Shown piece by piece: positions 47,441 to 60,928 of a stretch of DNA of 64,000 nucleotides. The number at the start of each line of letters is the position of its first letter. Positions within the stretch are counted from its first letter, which is position 1. Both the position numbers and the translations under genes were made by a program. Below the pieces are notes generated by a model. That model was given only the letters and a program-made list of their open reading frames with translations. It was not told the DNA's origin and made no database searches. Source of the DNA: Glossina fuscipes (lineage: Eukaryota; Arthropoda; Insecta; Diptera; Glossinidae); assembly GCF_014805625.2 (NCBI RefSeq), contig NW_023998470.1, positions 906,570 through 970,569 on the forward strand, read 5' to 3'.

Positions 47441-50400
47441 ATCGAAAGAAAAAGTTAACAGCAGTTTTGCTATTCACTCTCCCTTACGTATCCGCTGCAG
47501 CTACTTTGACGGTGTTTGTTGCCAGGGTTACCAATTTATTATTTTGATATTTTGCTATTCATTACTGCTATATTTCTTGCTTTCCCGTTTTCTTTCTTCC
47601 GCATACACGCGGCAATTGCTCAAGTAATTAAATGTAAATTAAGCTGACGTTTTAAGATATTTGAAATCTATCAGTGAAAGGTATATTAGATTGATAAAGA
47701 GATTTGAATTAAAATGTTTTCTTTGAGGCAAAGAATAAGTCAAAGTATATCACAACAAACGCAGTGGGCTACTGGGGGGATGATGCTCTTGCATGGTGGC
47801 AAAAAAGCTAGTCACTGTCTTTACTACTCTTACGAAGCAATGATTATCAAATATGTGCTCTTTGTCAGCCTTCACTTTGTCCGCCACTCTTGATAGATTT
47901 TGTTTGTTTTATTAAAAAAGAGAACATTTTTCTCGGCCCATGAGAATAAAACAGTTTTTTTATATTGATAATGTCAAATGAAAATAATTGTACATGTAAT
48001 GGAATTAAAATTTCATTTAGCACATGGAACTCTTGCTTCCATTATTCTCTTACATTGTATAACATATCTGCAAACTTTTTAATAAACTCACTAGATCGAC
48101 AATCTGTCAATATGTTCTAATATTTAATGTTATTGACTGGTTGTTACAATGCTTGATTGTTTGCTGGTATTAGTGTCGGTAGGTAGTGTCATTGCTTAAG
48201 TTTTTATTGGCTTTCTATTGAAACAATGGAGTCACCACTTGAATGCAACTTTATTAGTTTCAAGAGTTGCGTAGCCACGAAATGGTGAACTTTTCTAATT
48301 AGCCGTCTTTTCAGCGGTACGGCGCGAACAAACGAAAGGATATTAAAAGAAGAAAAAAAAGAACAAGAAATAGAACAAGAGGAAGGAAAAAAAGAAAGAG
48401 AAAGACTACAACAGTCAGTTTTATAATAATTGTGTGTGAAAATTGAACAATTTTTCTCCTCACTTTTTTTAAGTTCGTTTTCATTTTCGCTAAAAAAAAA
48501 GTTTAATGACTTTGTTGGCTTGACTTTTTAATTTTTTTCTTCTTTTTAATTAATAGACTTCTTCTCTCAAGCTGGAAAGAAGAAATTTTAAAATTCATTA
48601 TTAATGCTAAAAAAAAAAAATATCTAAAGAAAATGCATTTCCTTTGCTATAGAATTACGAATACATAGTAAGTCTCTTCAATTTAATGCATTAATGAACT
48701 TGAGAGCATTTTATAGCGTTAAGAAGACTGATAACAACAATTTTGCTTAGAAATCTTTCTATTAATGGTCGATATGAAGATAAAGTTTACAACACATATA
48801 TACACATATATGTATATTTATGCAAGCATCATATGGGAAGTATTTGTTCTTTGGCGATTGAAAGCACGGCTCAGACACGTTATATACTATAGATTCTGAA
48901 GAGATCTCCTTATATGATGGCTTATCTCCTCTTACATATATATATATATATATATATGTGGTCTATGTGGTACGTACATCTGTCTGACTATCCGCCCAAA
49001 GTAACTATTATACTAGCCTAAGGTTACCTTTACGTCCACCCGTATTTCTATTTGCGGGTTTTCCTGCTGTCTGTTTGCTCATTCGTCTGCTATTCTAGTC
49101 TGCTGTTTGCCTGATCGTCCTCCAATCCTAATGTACGCCAATTTATCCTCTGTCTGCGCGTCCATCATACTGTAAAGCTTACGATTGTAAGATTTGAAAT
49201 AAAACCAAAACCTGCGTCGACTATATTTCTTACGCCAATTCCTACGTCATGGCGTTATAGTCGATACCGCATTATTTAAAATTGGTAGTTAGGCAACTAA
49301 CGACAGGAAAAAGAAAATTAGATTGAAGCCAGAACAGAACGTTGCCCATGCGTCAACGTAGAAATTCGTTTAACAGGAAATTAAATGGTCAACTCACATT
49401 TGACATTCGCCAAGTGAAAACTGGAAGCTCTCCAGATACATTAGTGCATATTCGCCGATAATGTGCTGCAAAGGTGTGAAGAAGATAATCTTTTTGAAGA
49501 AAATTGTTCTGATTTTCAGCTATCTGGGTAGATCGATAGGCAAACCGGTCGCCGCTGGCACTCCGCGTACATAACTGAAATAGTGGAACGCGCCGTTTCA
49601 GCTTACAGTAAATAGGTATGGACGAGAGTCTTTGTTGACAGGACGACGCTACTTGCCGTACAATTCGCGAAATAATCGCTCTTTTGCGTGGTTGATTTAA
49701 TTTGTCACGTCTTGTTTAAAGACCCCATTTCGGGATAACGAATGTTATAAAACGTTGGATACTTGAATATGCTTTGCGAGTATATTACGGCAATAATCAG
49801 ATGACTCTTTACACATACTCTTTACTCAAATTAGATCTTAGTACATTAGTGGCATCATATTAAGGGCACATCAACTACATTGTGGTCGATTTACAGGCCA
49901 TTAATCGCCATTGCAGCGTATATATAGGGCAAATAACCAGCAAGTACAGCTCATAAGATGCTTTATGGGTTTTAGATGCCCTTCCGGAGAGTTGATGCTT
50001 ATCCAAAACTAATCAAAATTTTTGTATTTATAATTTATGTTTTTTATTGCTGCGGGCAGAGCAATATGTGAAAATAGATTAAAATTCAAGTTAATAGTAC
50101 GCCCGGTTCCGTGCTTACAAGTTCGTTTTCACAAAAACGATGAAAAAGGAAATGTTTTATATAGATTTTCTTAGGTTGCTTTTGTATTTCTTTATGACAA
50201 TTCTAACACAAAATCAATCAAATTTATGTTCAGTTTAATATAATGGAAAATTTTCTCTCGCTCACTTCTCACTTACTTACTGCTTGCTTGCTTGCTTGCT
50301 TGCACATAGTTTTTTATGTACATAACAGTTAGTTCATAAACGTGTGCAGGGAACAACTTCCGTTCGTAACGCTTTACTTATACATAGATTGGAAAGTTTT

Positions 50401-51404
50401 TAGTGTTCTTTTCTTTTCCTTTTATAGTTTATTGTTTGGCTTGATTTCCTTGAATGCTACTGTTTCCGTTTAAAAATTGTTCAATTGAAGTTTTTCCAAC
50501 ATTTCTATGGCGAAATATACGTATGCCGGCATATATGAATGAGTGTATATTGCATGAATTAGATGGAACAAGTTTTATTTTTTCGTTAAAAGAAGAAAAA
50601 GAAGAAGAATAAGAAGAAGAATACGTAAAAGCATAAGAAAGAAGTTAAAATAAAGAAATCAAGTTGGGAGGTTTTTTTCTACATAAAAAGAAAAAAAAAG
50701 ATTAAATTTTTTTTTTTTTTTGTAGTCTAACTTTCACGACTTCATTATTCGCACAAAGACATGTGCTTGCTGAAAATAAAGTTACATTTTTTGAATTAAA
50801 AGTACAAAAAAAAAAAAACGATAACAAAAACAAGAAAACGTTTCTAGCACCAACAATTCCAATATGTTGCACAATTGCTTGGCTTCTTACTTCATTTCTT
50901 TGCCGATCATTTGAAATAACTTTTAATTTTTTTCTTTTTTTTTGCTTTCATTGTCATATTTTTAATCTTCTCTCTCGCTTTCACGTAAGGGAATGCTTCA
51001 TTTGAGTTATTGAAAAGGGGATAAAAAACGAAAAATTTTCAAACATTTTCACAGCAATCTAAGGAAAATATTCAAAAAGACACTAATTTTGTTATTACGT
51101 TTGTAACATAAAGAACAAAGGATTTTAGGACTCTTCCACGTGTGCTACGCAGCTTAATAAATGTTACCTTTTTTCAGGATTCAAACTTCGTAAATTCTTT
51201 TCATTCATTAGAGATTACTAAGCGTTCCTAGCTTAGTTGCAATTTTTCCTTAAATAAAAATTCGATCTTTAGGTTTTTCATGTCTTTAAAAGTGGTAGAG
51301 ACCTTAGGAAATTCACTTCAAGTGCGGATTTGAAACTTTGAAAAGAGTACACCCATCAAAGGTATAAAAAAAGGAATAAATAAAAGAATAAAACCAAAAA
51401 CAAA
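47441..51404. other. No gene; several microsatellites
   Basis: Microsatellites: (TA)n at 48936-48957, (CTTG)n at 50282-50303, and a GAA-rich tract at about 50588-50630. A purine-rich tract lies at about 48335-48405. Between 48970 and 49110 lies a degenerate GTCTGYTTGC-rich stretch. The region 49150-49700 is richer in G and C, with an AATAAA motif near 49198, and could be part of an untranslated repeat, but no coding motif is visible. Confidence 0.5.
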
Positions 51405-52145
51405 ATTATATTCGGCCTCGACCGAATCTTTTATACCCGTCACCGTTATCCGATCTATATTTACTCTCCAATACTCGGATCAACGGTGTTGCGAAGAAAA
51501 GTTCATCTCCCGCGTCGTGACGTCCGCGATATTTAATTTAGAATTAACAGACTTAGCCTGTCGCATGCTACTTTCCAAATCGCTGTACTTGAAAGCTACT
51601 CGACTCCGCGGTTACGAAAAGACGAATCCTTGACCTTGTGGGTCTACTTTATTTATTGTAGAATTAACGCAGACAATATATCTTCAGGCCAGGCTTGACC
51701 ACTTCTTTGCATTAATGGTGGGATCCTGCATTAAGCAAATCTAGAAAGTTGAAGTCTTCTATCGCTCATGATTTATGAGTAGTAAACAAAAAACCACAAG
51801 TTTTTATTTGGAGAAGCAGATATGTGTCCTGCTTACTCTTTATTGCGGACTTGTGCTATAGCGAAGATATGTCAATGTTTACTACCAACCTGGGTGCAAG
51901 AACTTCCAATATTTTTACAAATATGAAGTCGATAGCTTCATTTCTGCAACCAGGAGAATGTTTACCGCAGACATTACACAGACAGACAGACAAACAGACA
52001 GATGGACATGCTTAAATCGATTTAGATTTGATATTGATCAACAATATATGTGTACACTTGATAGGGTCTCTGGAGCTTCCTTCTTGTTGTTGCAAGTGTT
52101 ATGATAAAATCAATATACGCCTCCATCCTTCGGAGAATGATATAA
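51405..52145 (-). repeat. Hairpin-family dispersed repeat, near-complete
   Basis: The left end has hairpin arms ATTCGG (51410-51415) and CCGAAT (51422-51427), then CTTTTATACCCGTCACCG. The right half carries GGTGCAAGAACTTCCAATAT, TTCTGCAACCAGGAGAATG, a (GACA)n-type tract near 51980-52005, ATGGACATGCTTAAATCG, and CTTCGGAGAATGATATAAT at the end. The middle (51490-51700) diverges from the other copies and may be an insertion or older sequence. Confidence 0.8.
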
Positions 52146-54659
52146 TAATATCGAAAACAAGACGAACGCTTCCAAGTGTTTCAGTCCATAAATTGTAAAG
52201 GGAACGACTTGGTTGCTAAATTGGTTGCTAAAATTAATCCTGTTTGGATGGAAAAGTATTCGTCACATTAACATTAAGTGGTGGGCAACTGGAATTCGTT
52301 GTAAAGTGTTCACAGATTTTCCTGGTTTTTTTCAATTTTTTATGAACATAAACTTTTCCATATGCAATTTATTTCTTTCATATTCGAGAACTAATTTTTC
52401 CGTCGAAAATGTAAAGTTGAATTATATGCCCTTCTGTCGTTCATATATTAAGTTTTACTTTCCTTTATCGCTTGACTCAACAGCATCGGCGTAGTTGGCG
52501 TAAATGACTGCTGCAGTGATTTTTGTCTTTAGAAAATTACCGCCTTATCCGAACGGTTGATATAACGTTTGTATTCATTTGCAAACATACAGTGTGTTTT
52601 CCTGAGTGCCGCTATGGTGTGAGAACAAAAGAGAACGGACGTGACTTTCTCATTTTGGTTTCATGTATAAGCTATTTTATGTTACAAAGTTCTAATCCAC
52701 ATTACGCACATTATTCACATCGGTGAATAAAAGTAAAAATATATATATATATATATATATTTATGCGAGAAATAATTACAATATTACAAGAATCATTCGT
52801 GATAACACGATAATGTTATGTCCACGAGGACGCTCATCCCCTTTATTAGAAAACATTAGCGTCATCGCAATTGGATATGTTGTCCTCTTCAAAGTCTGCG
52901 CAATTCTTCTTTTGTTACTTTTGCTTCTTTCGATGAACGCCGGCTTCGAGCAAAGGTGTAGCGTCTTCGATTGAGAACGATATCGAGTTCCTGATTGCCA
53001 GAAGCAATAGCTAGCGAAAGATTCTGTTTCGCAGAGTAAAGGCTTAGTTTTCAAACAGCACTTCTTCAAATTTCTATATACGCGTGTGATTTTATTTTGA
53101 TTTAATGCTGCGAACGACCCATGCCTAGCTTAAATTATTTTAACTGTATTTCACATTTCATTATCCTTTGTTCGCTGGATACGTTACGGTGAAATGCTCA
53201 AAATTTGCGTCTTATAGCAACCAAGAAAGCGGGAGCAGCTAAAGTTCAAGGCAAAGATACACTCGTAGGAAATCGTGCGTTTTAACTCAATTTTTAAACT
53301 AACAGACAAGTTATGAGTATTGCAGCATTGTGTTCCTTCGTGTTTTTCTTGACATCAAGTCTAGTCACTAGTTTTAGAGCAAAACTGCTTTCGTAGTGTT
53401 TTATACCGATTACTGGCTCGGAATACTACACTTGATGCAAATTCGCAAAAACTGTAACAAGGAAAGGCGCTGGTTTCTCTCATGAGCAATGAGTGAATCG
53501 GAATACGGCGACTATTAAGACCAAAGCAAATGAATAAATGCGATTAACGTAAACTCTTAGACTGATGCAGACTATTTACATGGTCTCATCCATCGCATAT
53601 AAACCAAACTGAGTATGTTTCACTTGCAAGGCATGTGTTTAAGCACTTTGCTTACGTCAATAACAGCCGGTAACGCATATTTAAATAATGTCTGGCATGG
53701 GATCGATATTAGTATATCCTGTTGTGGCGTAGATGGAAACGGAGCGAATCTTCTCCAAAAAATCTGCCATAAGTTAACGTCACCGAAGCTGATAAAACAG
53801 CTAATAACATTTCTTATATGAAGGCAGTGAGTTCTTAACCATTTTTAGTTTCATTTAAAAGCGAAAGAGACTTGAAAAATGTAAGGCCAACTTAAGCAAA
53901 CCAATCGCGTTGTCATTGAATCGTAAAGAATTGAATCCGTCTTTGATACACTTTGCTGGATGTTTTACTCTAAACAAATATGTTTTCTTTTTTTCTCTAC
54001 ATTTACTGCTAGTGTCATATTTAGCGCCGAAAGATAGTTCATTTCTTGACGAAACACTTATTCACATGCTCTCCTTGCAAGCCAGTTCGGCTTCTAATCA
54101 ATTGCCCACTTGCATGCTGTTTGAAAATTTTGCTTTTGTTTTTTGTCGGTTTCAGCCTTAATTTAAGAACATATTTACTTGGTTAATTGTGTGTATTTAT
54201 TACATAGGCATGTGATTGCACCAAAAATTGCAACTACCTTCAGGGGCTGTAGAATATTAAATTTGAAAATTTGTTTATTTTAATATAATGTTTACACGTA
54301 GCATAATATATGAAATGCGATCGTAAATATAATGACAGGGGATATTTATGTATGTAACAAAAAAGAAGTAAGAAAGCGTGTGTCACTTGGAGGCGAATTT
54401 CGGATACCTGTCTTCTGATATGAAACGGAATGCGCCATTGAAGTCTTCGCGCTATTCTCGTTTCGAAATTTTGAATGGCTTTAATAAGCACGCGAAGGCT
54501 ATTGATAAAAGTATATTCAAATGTCAGGAATTTTGAATTAGTTACTTAAGTTCATTACTCACACTCGCACTTGAGGGCGCTATAGCTCTTGTAGAAAAGT
54601 GCGAAGCTTAGTCAGCATTGCTCTTTCAATTGCAGCTTTCATAAATAGTTCAAAAATAG
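52146..54659. other. No recognised gene; (AT)n at 52739-52760
   Basis: AT-rich sequence with short unrecognised frames of up to 97 codons. An (AT)n tract lies at 52739-52760. Confidence 0.5.
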
Positions 54660-55095
54660 ACGAACTAATTGCTGAAAGGATGGTTAACTGGGTAGATGGA
54701 CAATGGAAAAGTAAAGAGATGGAAGGAAAAACGAACAGAATGCCATTCACGACGGGCTGAATGGACGAAATGGACTGAATGGCCGGGCTGACGTCGAAAC
54801 GGATGAGCAGGCTAATGTATGGATATATCTGCAAAGAGACAGCTATTCGAATCAAGAGAACGAGGTGTATAAGTGAGCAGACAAACGGGCTACAGAAAGC
54901 AACAGCAGAACGACGCTTATATAGACATCAACGAAAGGCAAAGTATTGGTTGACTCATTAAACTACTAGGGCAATAAATGGGCAGGCGTACAGGAGAGGA
55001 CTAGGAGAGTGCGGATAAAGAAGGGAACGCATGGATGGAAAGGCGGACGTCTGATAAGATGGACGAATCTCTGGATGACCGTAAAATGAAAAAGT
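54660..55095. repeat. Degenerate TGGA/GGAC-rich tract
   Basis: Words such as ATGGAC, TGGATG, AATGGACG and GGACTGAATGG recur irregularly through about 430 bases. It reads like a decayed simple repeat related to the GTCY class, on the opposite strand. The frames at 54580-54961 lie in it and are not credible genes. Confidence 0.45.
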
Positions 55096-55176
55096 AGTAC
55101 TTCCGGAGCGAAACTTGGCATACTGCGACGATAAAAAATTTATTTATATTAAAGAAACTCTATTGCACAGCTTTGT

Positions 55177-55596
55177 ATGATTCGGAGGGGGGGAGAATGG
55201 GAGAATGGAGGTATGCCTTGCGCCCGCTTTAAAAATGAAAAAGCTTTACATTGTTGTATTACAATAATTCGAACAGCAATCCCTTTACATTTAAAATATG
55301 TAAATTCTCTCTCATCGCTTTGCAAGGTAAAAAAATCCATTGTTTTCATTTTAAACGACCAATATCACATAATAATAGTAAATGGAAAACTTAGCATTAC
55401 CATTGGGCTTCTCAATACTCCTCTTCCAAGGAAAACGTCCGACTTGTTGAAACAGGGTAAAATATTAAACGTTTCCCAGCAAGTAAGCTTTCGTGCACTG
55501 CGTCTCACAATATGTAGAGAAGTTAATATACTCGCCGTTAAAGTGGTGTTAGGTATAGAAAGTGTCAACCTTATATTTGCAGAGCATTTAATGTAA
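55177..55596 (+). CDS. Unrecognised 139-residue open frame
   Basis: The frame begins in a GGAG-rich stretch (residues 1-15 are Gly/Glu/Arg-rich). It has a Lys/Leu/Ile-rich body with hydrophobic segments around residues 27-42 and 52-80, and ends EHLM. Another frame overlaps it on the opposite strand. I recognise no family, and chance is the more likely explanation. Confidence 0.13.
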   Translation: MIRRGGEWENGGMPCARFKNEKALHCCITIIRTAIPLHLKYVNSLSSLCKVKKSIVFILNDQYHIIIVNGKLSITIGLLNTPLPRKTSDLLKQGKILNVSQQVSFRALRLTICREVNILAVKVVLGIESVNLIFAEHLM

Positions 55597-55924
55597 ACGA
55601 CAAATTGACTAATTGATGTTTCAGTTGTGTAAATATTAACCATATTGTGTTTATTTACCTATTGACTTTTTTCGTGAAAGAGTTATAATTAAATTTTTCT
55701 ATAATATATATAATAACCGATAAATGTACGGTAGCTTAGTAAATTTTAATTAGAAATTTGGTTTATTTATTTTTGATCAGTTGTTTTTGGTTTTTTTATT
55801 ATTAATATGTATATATATATACGTATATATATATACGTGTAGATAAAATATTTTTCACATCTTTCCTCTTAGCGAAACACTGTATGGAAAAAAATGCATT
55901 TTAATAACGTTTGTTTTATTACTA

Positions 55925-55950
55925 TTTTTTTTTTTTTTTTTTTTTTTTTT
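55925..55950. repeat. Poly(T) tract
   Basis: A run of 26 T, the longest homopolymer I noticed in the window. It could be a reverse-strand poly(A) tail, but the sequence above 55951 is plain AT-rich DNA with no recognisable retroelement. Confidence 0.9.
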
Positions 55951-56337
55951 ATTTAGGTATGCCATAATTAAACTTCAATTTGTTATTGTTATTGTATTTT
56001 TTGTCAATTATTAAAATTCTTATATTTAATTAAAACACATTTCGTATATGATAATGGTAGACGGTACGTACAGTACGTATACCACGTATTTCGCAATTTA
56101 TCATATTGGCACTGGCACAGTGTTCAATAAATAGGCGGTAAACGAATGAAATCGCTATTAAATTGGTTGAGAATCTTTTATTAATTAAAATACTACCATT
56201 TAATAACACACTCCAATATCTATTTTGAAGAGTACCTGTTACAGAAACTGCCCTCAATAAAGTGCATAGTGCTGCAATGATATGATGAATGAAAAATCAA
56301 TAATTTTTTTCTAAACGATCTAACACGTCCTCCCTTG

Positions 56338-56515
56338 TTATTATGAAGGTAAAGAGAAAGAGATAGGGATGTAGTGATAGCAACCTAGACGACACACTAG
56401 GTACACACTATAGCCACGATCAAGGTAAAACTTACCGCACTTGAGAATTGAACTCTGGTGCCTTGACTTGCTAATCATAGGCAAATTTTCTCTACGACTG
56501 AAAGAAAGGTTGTAT
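56338..56515 (-). mobile_element. tRNA-related SINE, degenerate copy
   Basis: On the minus strand TTAGCAAGTCAAGGCACCAG precedes a B-box-like GAGTTCAATTCTC (56443-56455) and CAAGTGCG, the same word that follows the B box in the SINE at 42661-42856. The body holds ATCCCTATCTC and ends in a short CATAATAAC tail at 56336-56344. The A box is degenerate. Similarity to the element at 17311-17520 is in the TAGCAAGTC...CCAG flank. Confidence 0.45.
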
Positions 56516-59500
56516 GTCCATAAGTGCTGGCCTATCTTTAGCCAAATAATGCACATGCTAAACAAAAAGCTTATCTTGTCTTGAGATTCTAGAGAGAAAC
56601 CAGTCATACAAAGATTTTAAGCCCGCTCTTCTTTCCTTTTTGAATCCATGCTAACTTTATACAAAAGTCATTATCTTAAATCTTTCTTAAATTCTGTAAT
56701 AAATTTATTCACATGTACTTCATAAAGTATTTTTTTGTGAACACTATTTTTGTTTTCTAGTTACTTTCTTACACTTCCCGACTGTACAGTCTTTAAAGTC
56801 TCATCATGATGGACAGGATGGACAAGTCCAAATTTTTGTTTTTTAAAATACCTTTTCTTAAGAATGGCAGCGTTTCTTCTAACCTCAATTCACTATTCGT
56901 TCACGGGTATTTTCAAAACTCTATTCAACTGACGGATTTACGATCAATCTTTCGTTAATTACCTGATGAATTAAACAATTTGTGTAAATTAGTTTATGTG
57001 CGAAACTATTTATAGTTCGAATCAACTATTATTTATTATTATTGGTCCTTTGTTAGCAACAATCAGTAGTATTATATCAACGTAATAGCAAGCCATCAAA
57101 AACACTGTCTTCTTCATTAAATGTTAATGGCATACGAATATATATATATATATATATACCTGAATGGGTATTATGTGAAAAGCTTATCTCACATTACATT
57201 ATTTGCCTCAGAATGATAGTACCGATATGCCGCTATATACTGATATATCATTATAACTTAATTATCCTTACACATTCATATACACACATATATCTATATA
57301 TATGAATGTTGAATGATGCACTTGACGACGACGAGATACGAGCAACAATACTATGGTTACGACGCGCCACCAAGATGAAAGATGAAAAAAATAAAAAATA
57401 AATAAAATAATAATAATAAAAAAAAAAATAAATAAAAAACAAAAAAAAAAAAACTACGTAAATCGCATTTTATATGTTTCAAATATTGAAAACAATTTTT
57501 AACACTCTTCATTTAACAATAAATATTATTGCAGTTTTTATAGTTGGGTTGCACGCGCGCTCGCCTGTGTTTGTGTGATTGTTTGTCAATATATAAATAT
57601 GCAAAAATATGTGTTTTTCAATTTCACCATTAAATAAAATCATCGGCTATTAAAGTGATTTTATTTAATTTATTTCTTTCTTTTTTTTCAGTCTTCTTTT
57701 CATGTCACATACAAAGTGAAATTAATCAATTCATTGATATGCGATACCATGAGCTATGGACAACCTCAGGGTGTACATGTTCATGTATCGATGTATCGGG
57801 TATAAATCGTTGAGTTGAAGAATAAAATAATATTACATTAAAAAAAAAAAGTAGCAAGAAATCTGTTTATGCCTTTGTGTCGAACCTTGAATACCGACCG
57901 TCCTAAAATCCGTCTTTGTTAATTGCGCATGCATTAACGAGATAGTTTCAGCGACAGATTGTCGTCGTAATGGTCAACAAAAACGATATTAAGCTTTTTT
58001 TACTCTTTATCGGTTGTGCGCCTGTTTAAGGGCACGGATCGGACTCACTAAAGACCAAGTTTATACTATGCATTTTAATATTTTCGGGTCGAAAGTTTGA
58101 GCTTAGCTAGCTAATAGGTTAAAAAAGGGCTAGACAGACGGACAAGCAAATATACGAAATTGACTAAAATAGTGGCGTGTTTTTATTTCCTATATAATTT
58201 ACTTCCTGAGATCTTTGATGCGCACTCACGCGTGTCGCAAATTTTATGGCAATGTCAGTGTATGTGCCATACTTCACTGATTGGCATAAAAATGACGTTA
58301 TTCGCAAAAAAAAAAAAGAAAAAAAAAGATTTTCATTTTAATGCATTTACTCTTTTGTTGGTAAGGATATAAAATATTCATTTATTTATACTGACATAAG
58401 TATGTACGGGCAGACATATATGTATACCTATGGATATGTGAGTTCATTCTTGTGTATATCTACGTGTACATGTCCTGATAAGTAATACTTCAATAAAAGC
58501 TGAAAGAAAAATGCAGCAAATATTTTCGTATAGATAGGGCATAACTGAAGGAAACAAACACTTTGAGTGAAAATCAAATGGAAAAGGCATTGGAAAATCG
58601 TTAAGTTTGTTAATATGCACATATATCGGGAAAAGATAACATTCTGCGCTAAGATTATCAAGTCTTTTCTTATATCAAATGACCGATTGCTGTAACTTGG
58701 GCTGCATAGTGGCAAACTAAACGTTGTAGATCTCTCGTTACTGAGCTCTAAAAATTAAAAAAAAAAAATTGTAGCGTTTTTCTCTATAGATAGCCTTGAA
58801 CTTGCATCAATGCAATTGGTACGGAATCACAAGCAGCTTAAACGAGGCCGTCTAGCTGACATCATTAAATTGTCCAACTGAGATAAAGTACTAAGAGTTA
58901 TTCCATAGAAAAGCCGTCTTGCATTGAAAGCCAGTGCCAGACCAGACATATCTGCAATGATTTGGAAAAATTTATCAAATCTTATTTGATGCATCTATCG
59001 TACGGCTGAAACCTTGCACCATATGCTTTAATTGCTATTGATGTAAAGCCGATTTCAAAAAAGGCCCGAAATCCCACAAGAAAGTTTTCAAGCCATGGCA
59101 CGAGATCTTTTTGTGCTCGAGCAACAATACGAAGTTTCTTTTCATTGTTCATATATAATCGGGGGCAAGGTCTCTCTAGTTCATGATTCACTATAGAAAA
59201 TCTGTTTGGTCATTTCTATTCGTCATAGCAGTTATTCTACTCTCATATCTCTTTCATTATTGGGTGTTATAATGGATAGTGTTGCGGCTAGAGATTCGCT
59301 TACTTTGCACTGTACTTTGGAGCCAGTCCGGTCTCCTTTAGCTTCTAGCGCAAACTTTAAATATCTCTCTTTGCATTGTTTATTCTGTATTTGGAATTTT
59401 TTGTAGAGTGCTATGCATCTTTCTTTGGCTCATCGTTAAAAATTATGGAGCGGCTTGTTGATTTTTTTTGTTGCCTGATAAACTAGTGAGGCAGCTCTTG

Positions 59501-59739
59501 TCCTTTACACGATCGCAAGAATTTACTTTGTTTAAAGAATTCGCCTTATTCTTTAGGAAATCTTTTAGAAAATTTTCCTTATGCTTCTTTCAATTTTCTT
59601 CCTCCATTCTCTAATTTTTGGAATAAAACTATGCTGCCTTTAATTGGAAAAATGCTGGTCACTGCAGTCACAACATCTCACGTCATCATAAATTCATTAT
59701 TTTTTATCTTGAAAATAGTAAGAAACAAATAAGAACATT
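56516..59739. other. No recognised gene
   Basis: Contains (TA)n at 57138-57158, an A-rich low-complexity tract at about 57380-57455 giving Phe/Tyr-rich nonsense on the minus strand, and an A run at 58306-58328. A GACAGACGGACAAG motif near 58132 may be a worn GTCY fragment. No family is recognised in any frame. Confidence 0.5.
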
Positions 59740-60500
59740 ATAGTCGGGCAAGGCCGACCCTTAGATATCCTACTCCACGGTTATGCATTAGTTTTCGTAA
59801 TAATATACCAAAAATTACATATCATTTTCATACAAAGGTTGACTTTCGATGGAAGCCCGCATACTCACGGTTTCGTAAACCTTCACATAGCGTGATTCAA
59901 ATTTAGCATTTTAACTTAATTTACTCCCCAAAAATATTATTATTTTTGAGTTTCCTTCATATATAACTAGAAATTAGATTTTTTCTCGAAAGTTTATAGG
60001 AAGGAGGTGCCAAAAAATTGACTCACGTGATTCAAACTTGATTCACCAGATTTTTATGTCAACTTATTATAATGAACAATCTTTCAATCATATAAGCGTT
60101 TACATTTTCTGGGAATACTTACATGCGGTTGTTGCCAAAAAAATAGATTTGTGGTCCAAATTCGAATCTAGCAGTATTGAAAATTTTTAAAAATTTTCAC
60201 AATTGCAATATTTTCTATATATTGACTTTTCAAAATAAGGTCTTATATGGAAAGTGACCAGAAAAAATGGACCAGACCGAGCGGCCATTCTTGGGAAAAA
60301 CATGTCAGTGTACCAAATTTCATCAAACTATCTGTTACGATTTGTAGGTTGAACACAAACATACATTGTCCAGACCAGCTAGATCTATTTAGGATATTAA
60401 TAAAATATGGATTCATCCCAAGCCCTTCTGGATGTTATGTACGACCGCACAAACTTAATATACCTTGTATCACCAGCGATGCAGAGTATAAAAGTAATAC
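59740..60500. repeat. Second hairpin-bearing dispersed repeat
   Basis: The left end has a hairpin with arms GTCGG (59744-59748) and CCGAC (59755-59759), followed by CTTAGATATCCTACTCCACG. The position and spacing resemble the hairpin plus TATACCC..CACC of the main family, but the sequence differs. The right end near 60455-60490 reads in reverse TATACTCTGCATCGCTGGTG and then GGTATATTAAGTTTGT, a word common at the ends of dispersed fly repeats. The 86-codon frame at 60247-60507 lies inside it and is not a gene. Confidence 0.55.
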
Positions 60501-60928
60501 GAGTTAAAATTCGAAAATTTTCTTATCAAATAATCTTAGGATTTACGGCATTCAAATTACACTAAAACCTGTAAAGCAATATAACTATAACCACTGGACG
60601 TATGTGTACAAACACTTTAAGGTATAAATTGGTTTTTGTGTTTTGCTCAAGTTACGTAACAGAGAAACATACAAACAGATAGAATTAAAGAGGAGTTTGT
60701 ACGGATTGAATATTTAGAAAAAATTAAACGGACACGGGAAACGCATGATGCTTGAGAATAAGAAAAGTGAGAAAAAGAAAATACTTAAATTTTATTGTAA
60801 ACATATGTAAACGGATATATGCGATTGTGTGTTGAAGTTTCGAATTTATGTATATGTGCAATTAATTGCCGTTTTCATTCTTCTTTCTTTTTTCTTAAGG
60901 AAATTTTAATTTTTTATTTATTATTTAA

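Noticed and set aside
57251..57442. Phe/Tyr-rich membrane peptide on the minus strand
   Set aside because: It is the complement of an A-rich low-complexity tract.
60247..60507. 86-codon protein-coding gene
   Set aside because: The frame lies wholly inside a dispersed repeat whose ends fall outside it.
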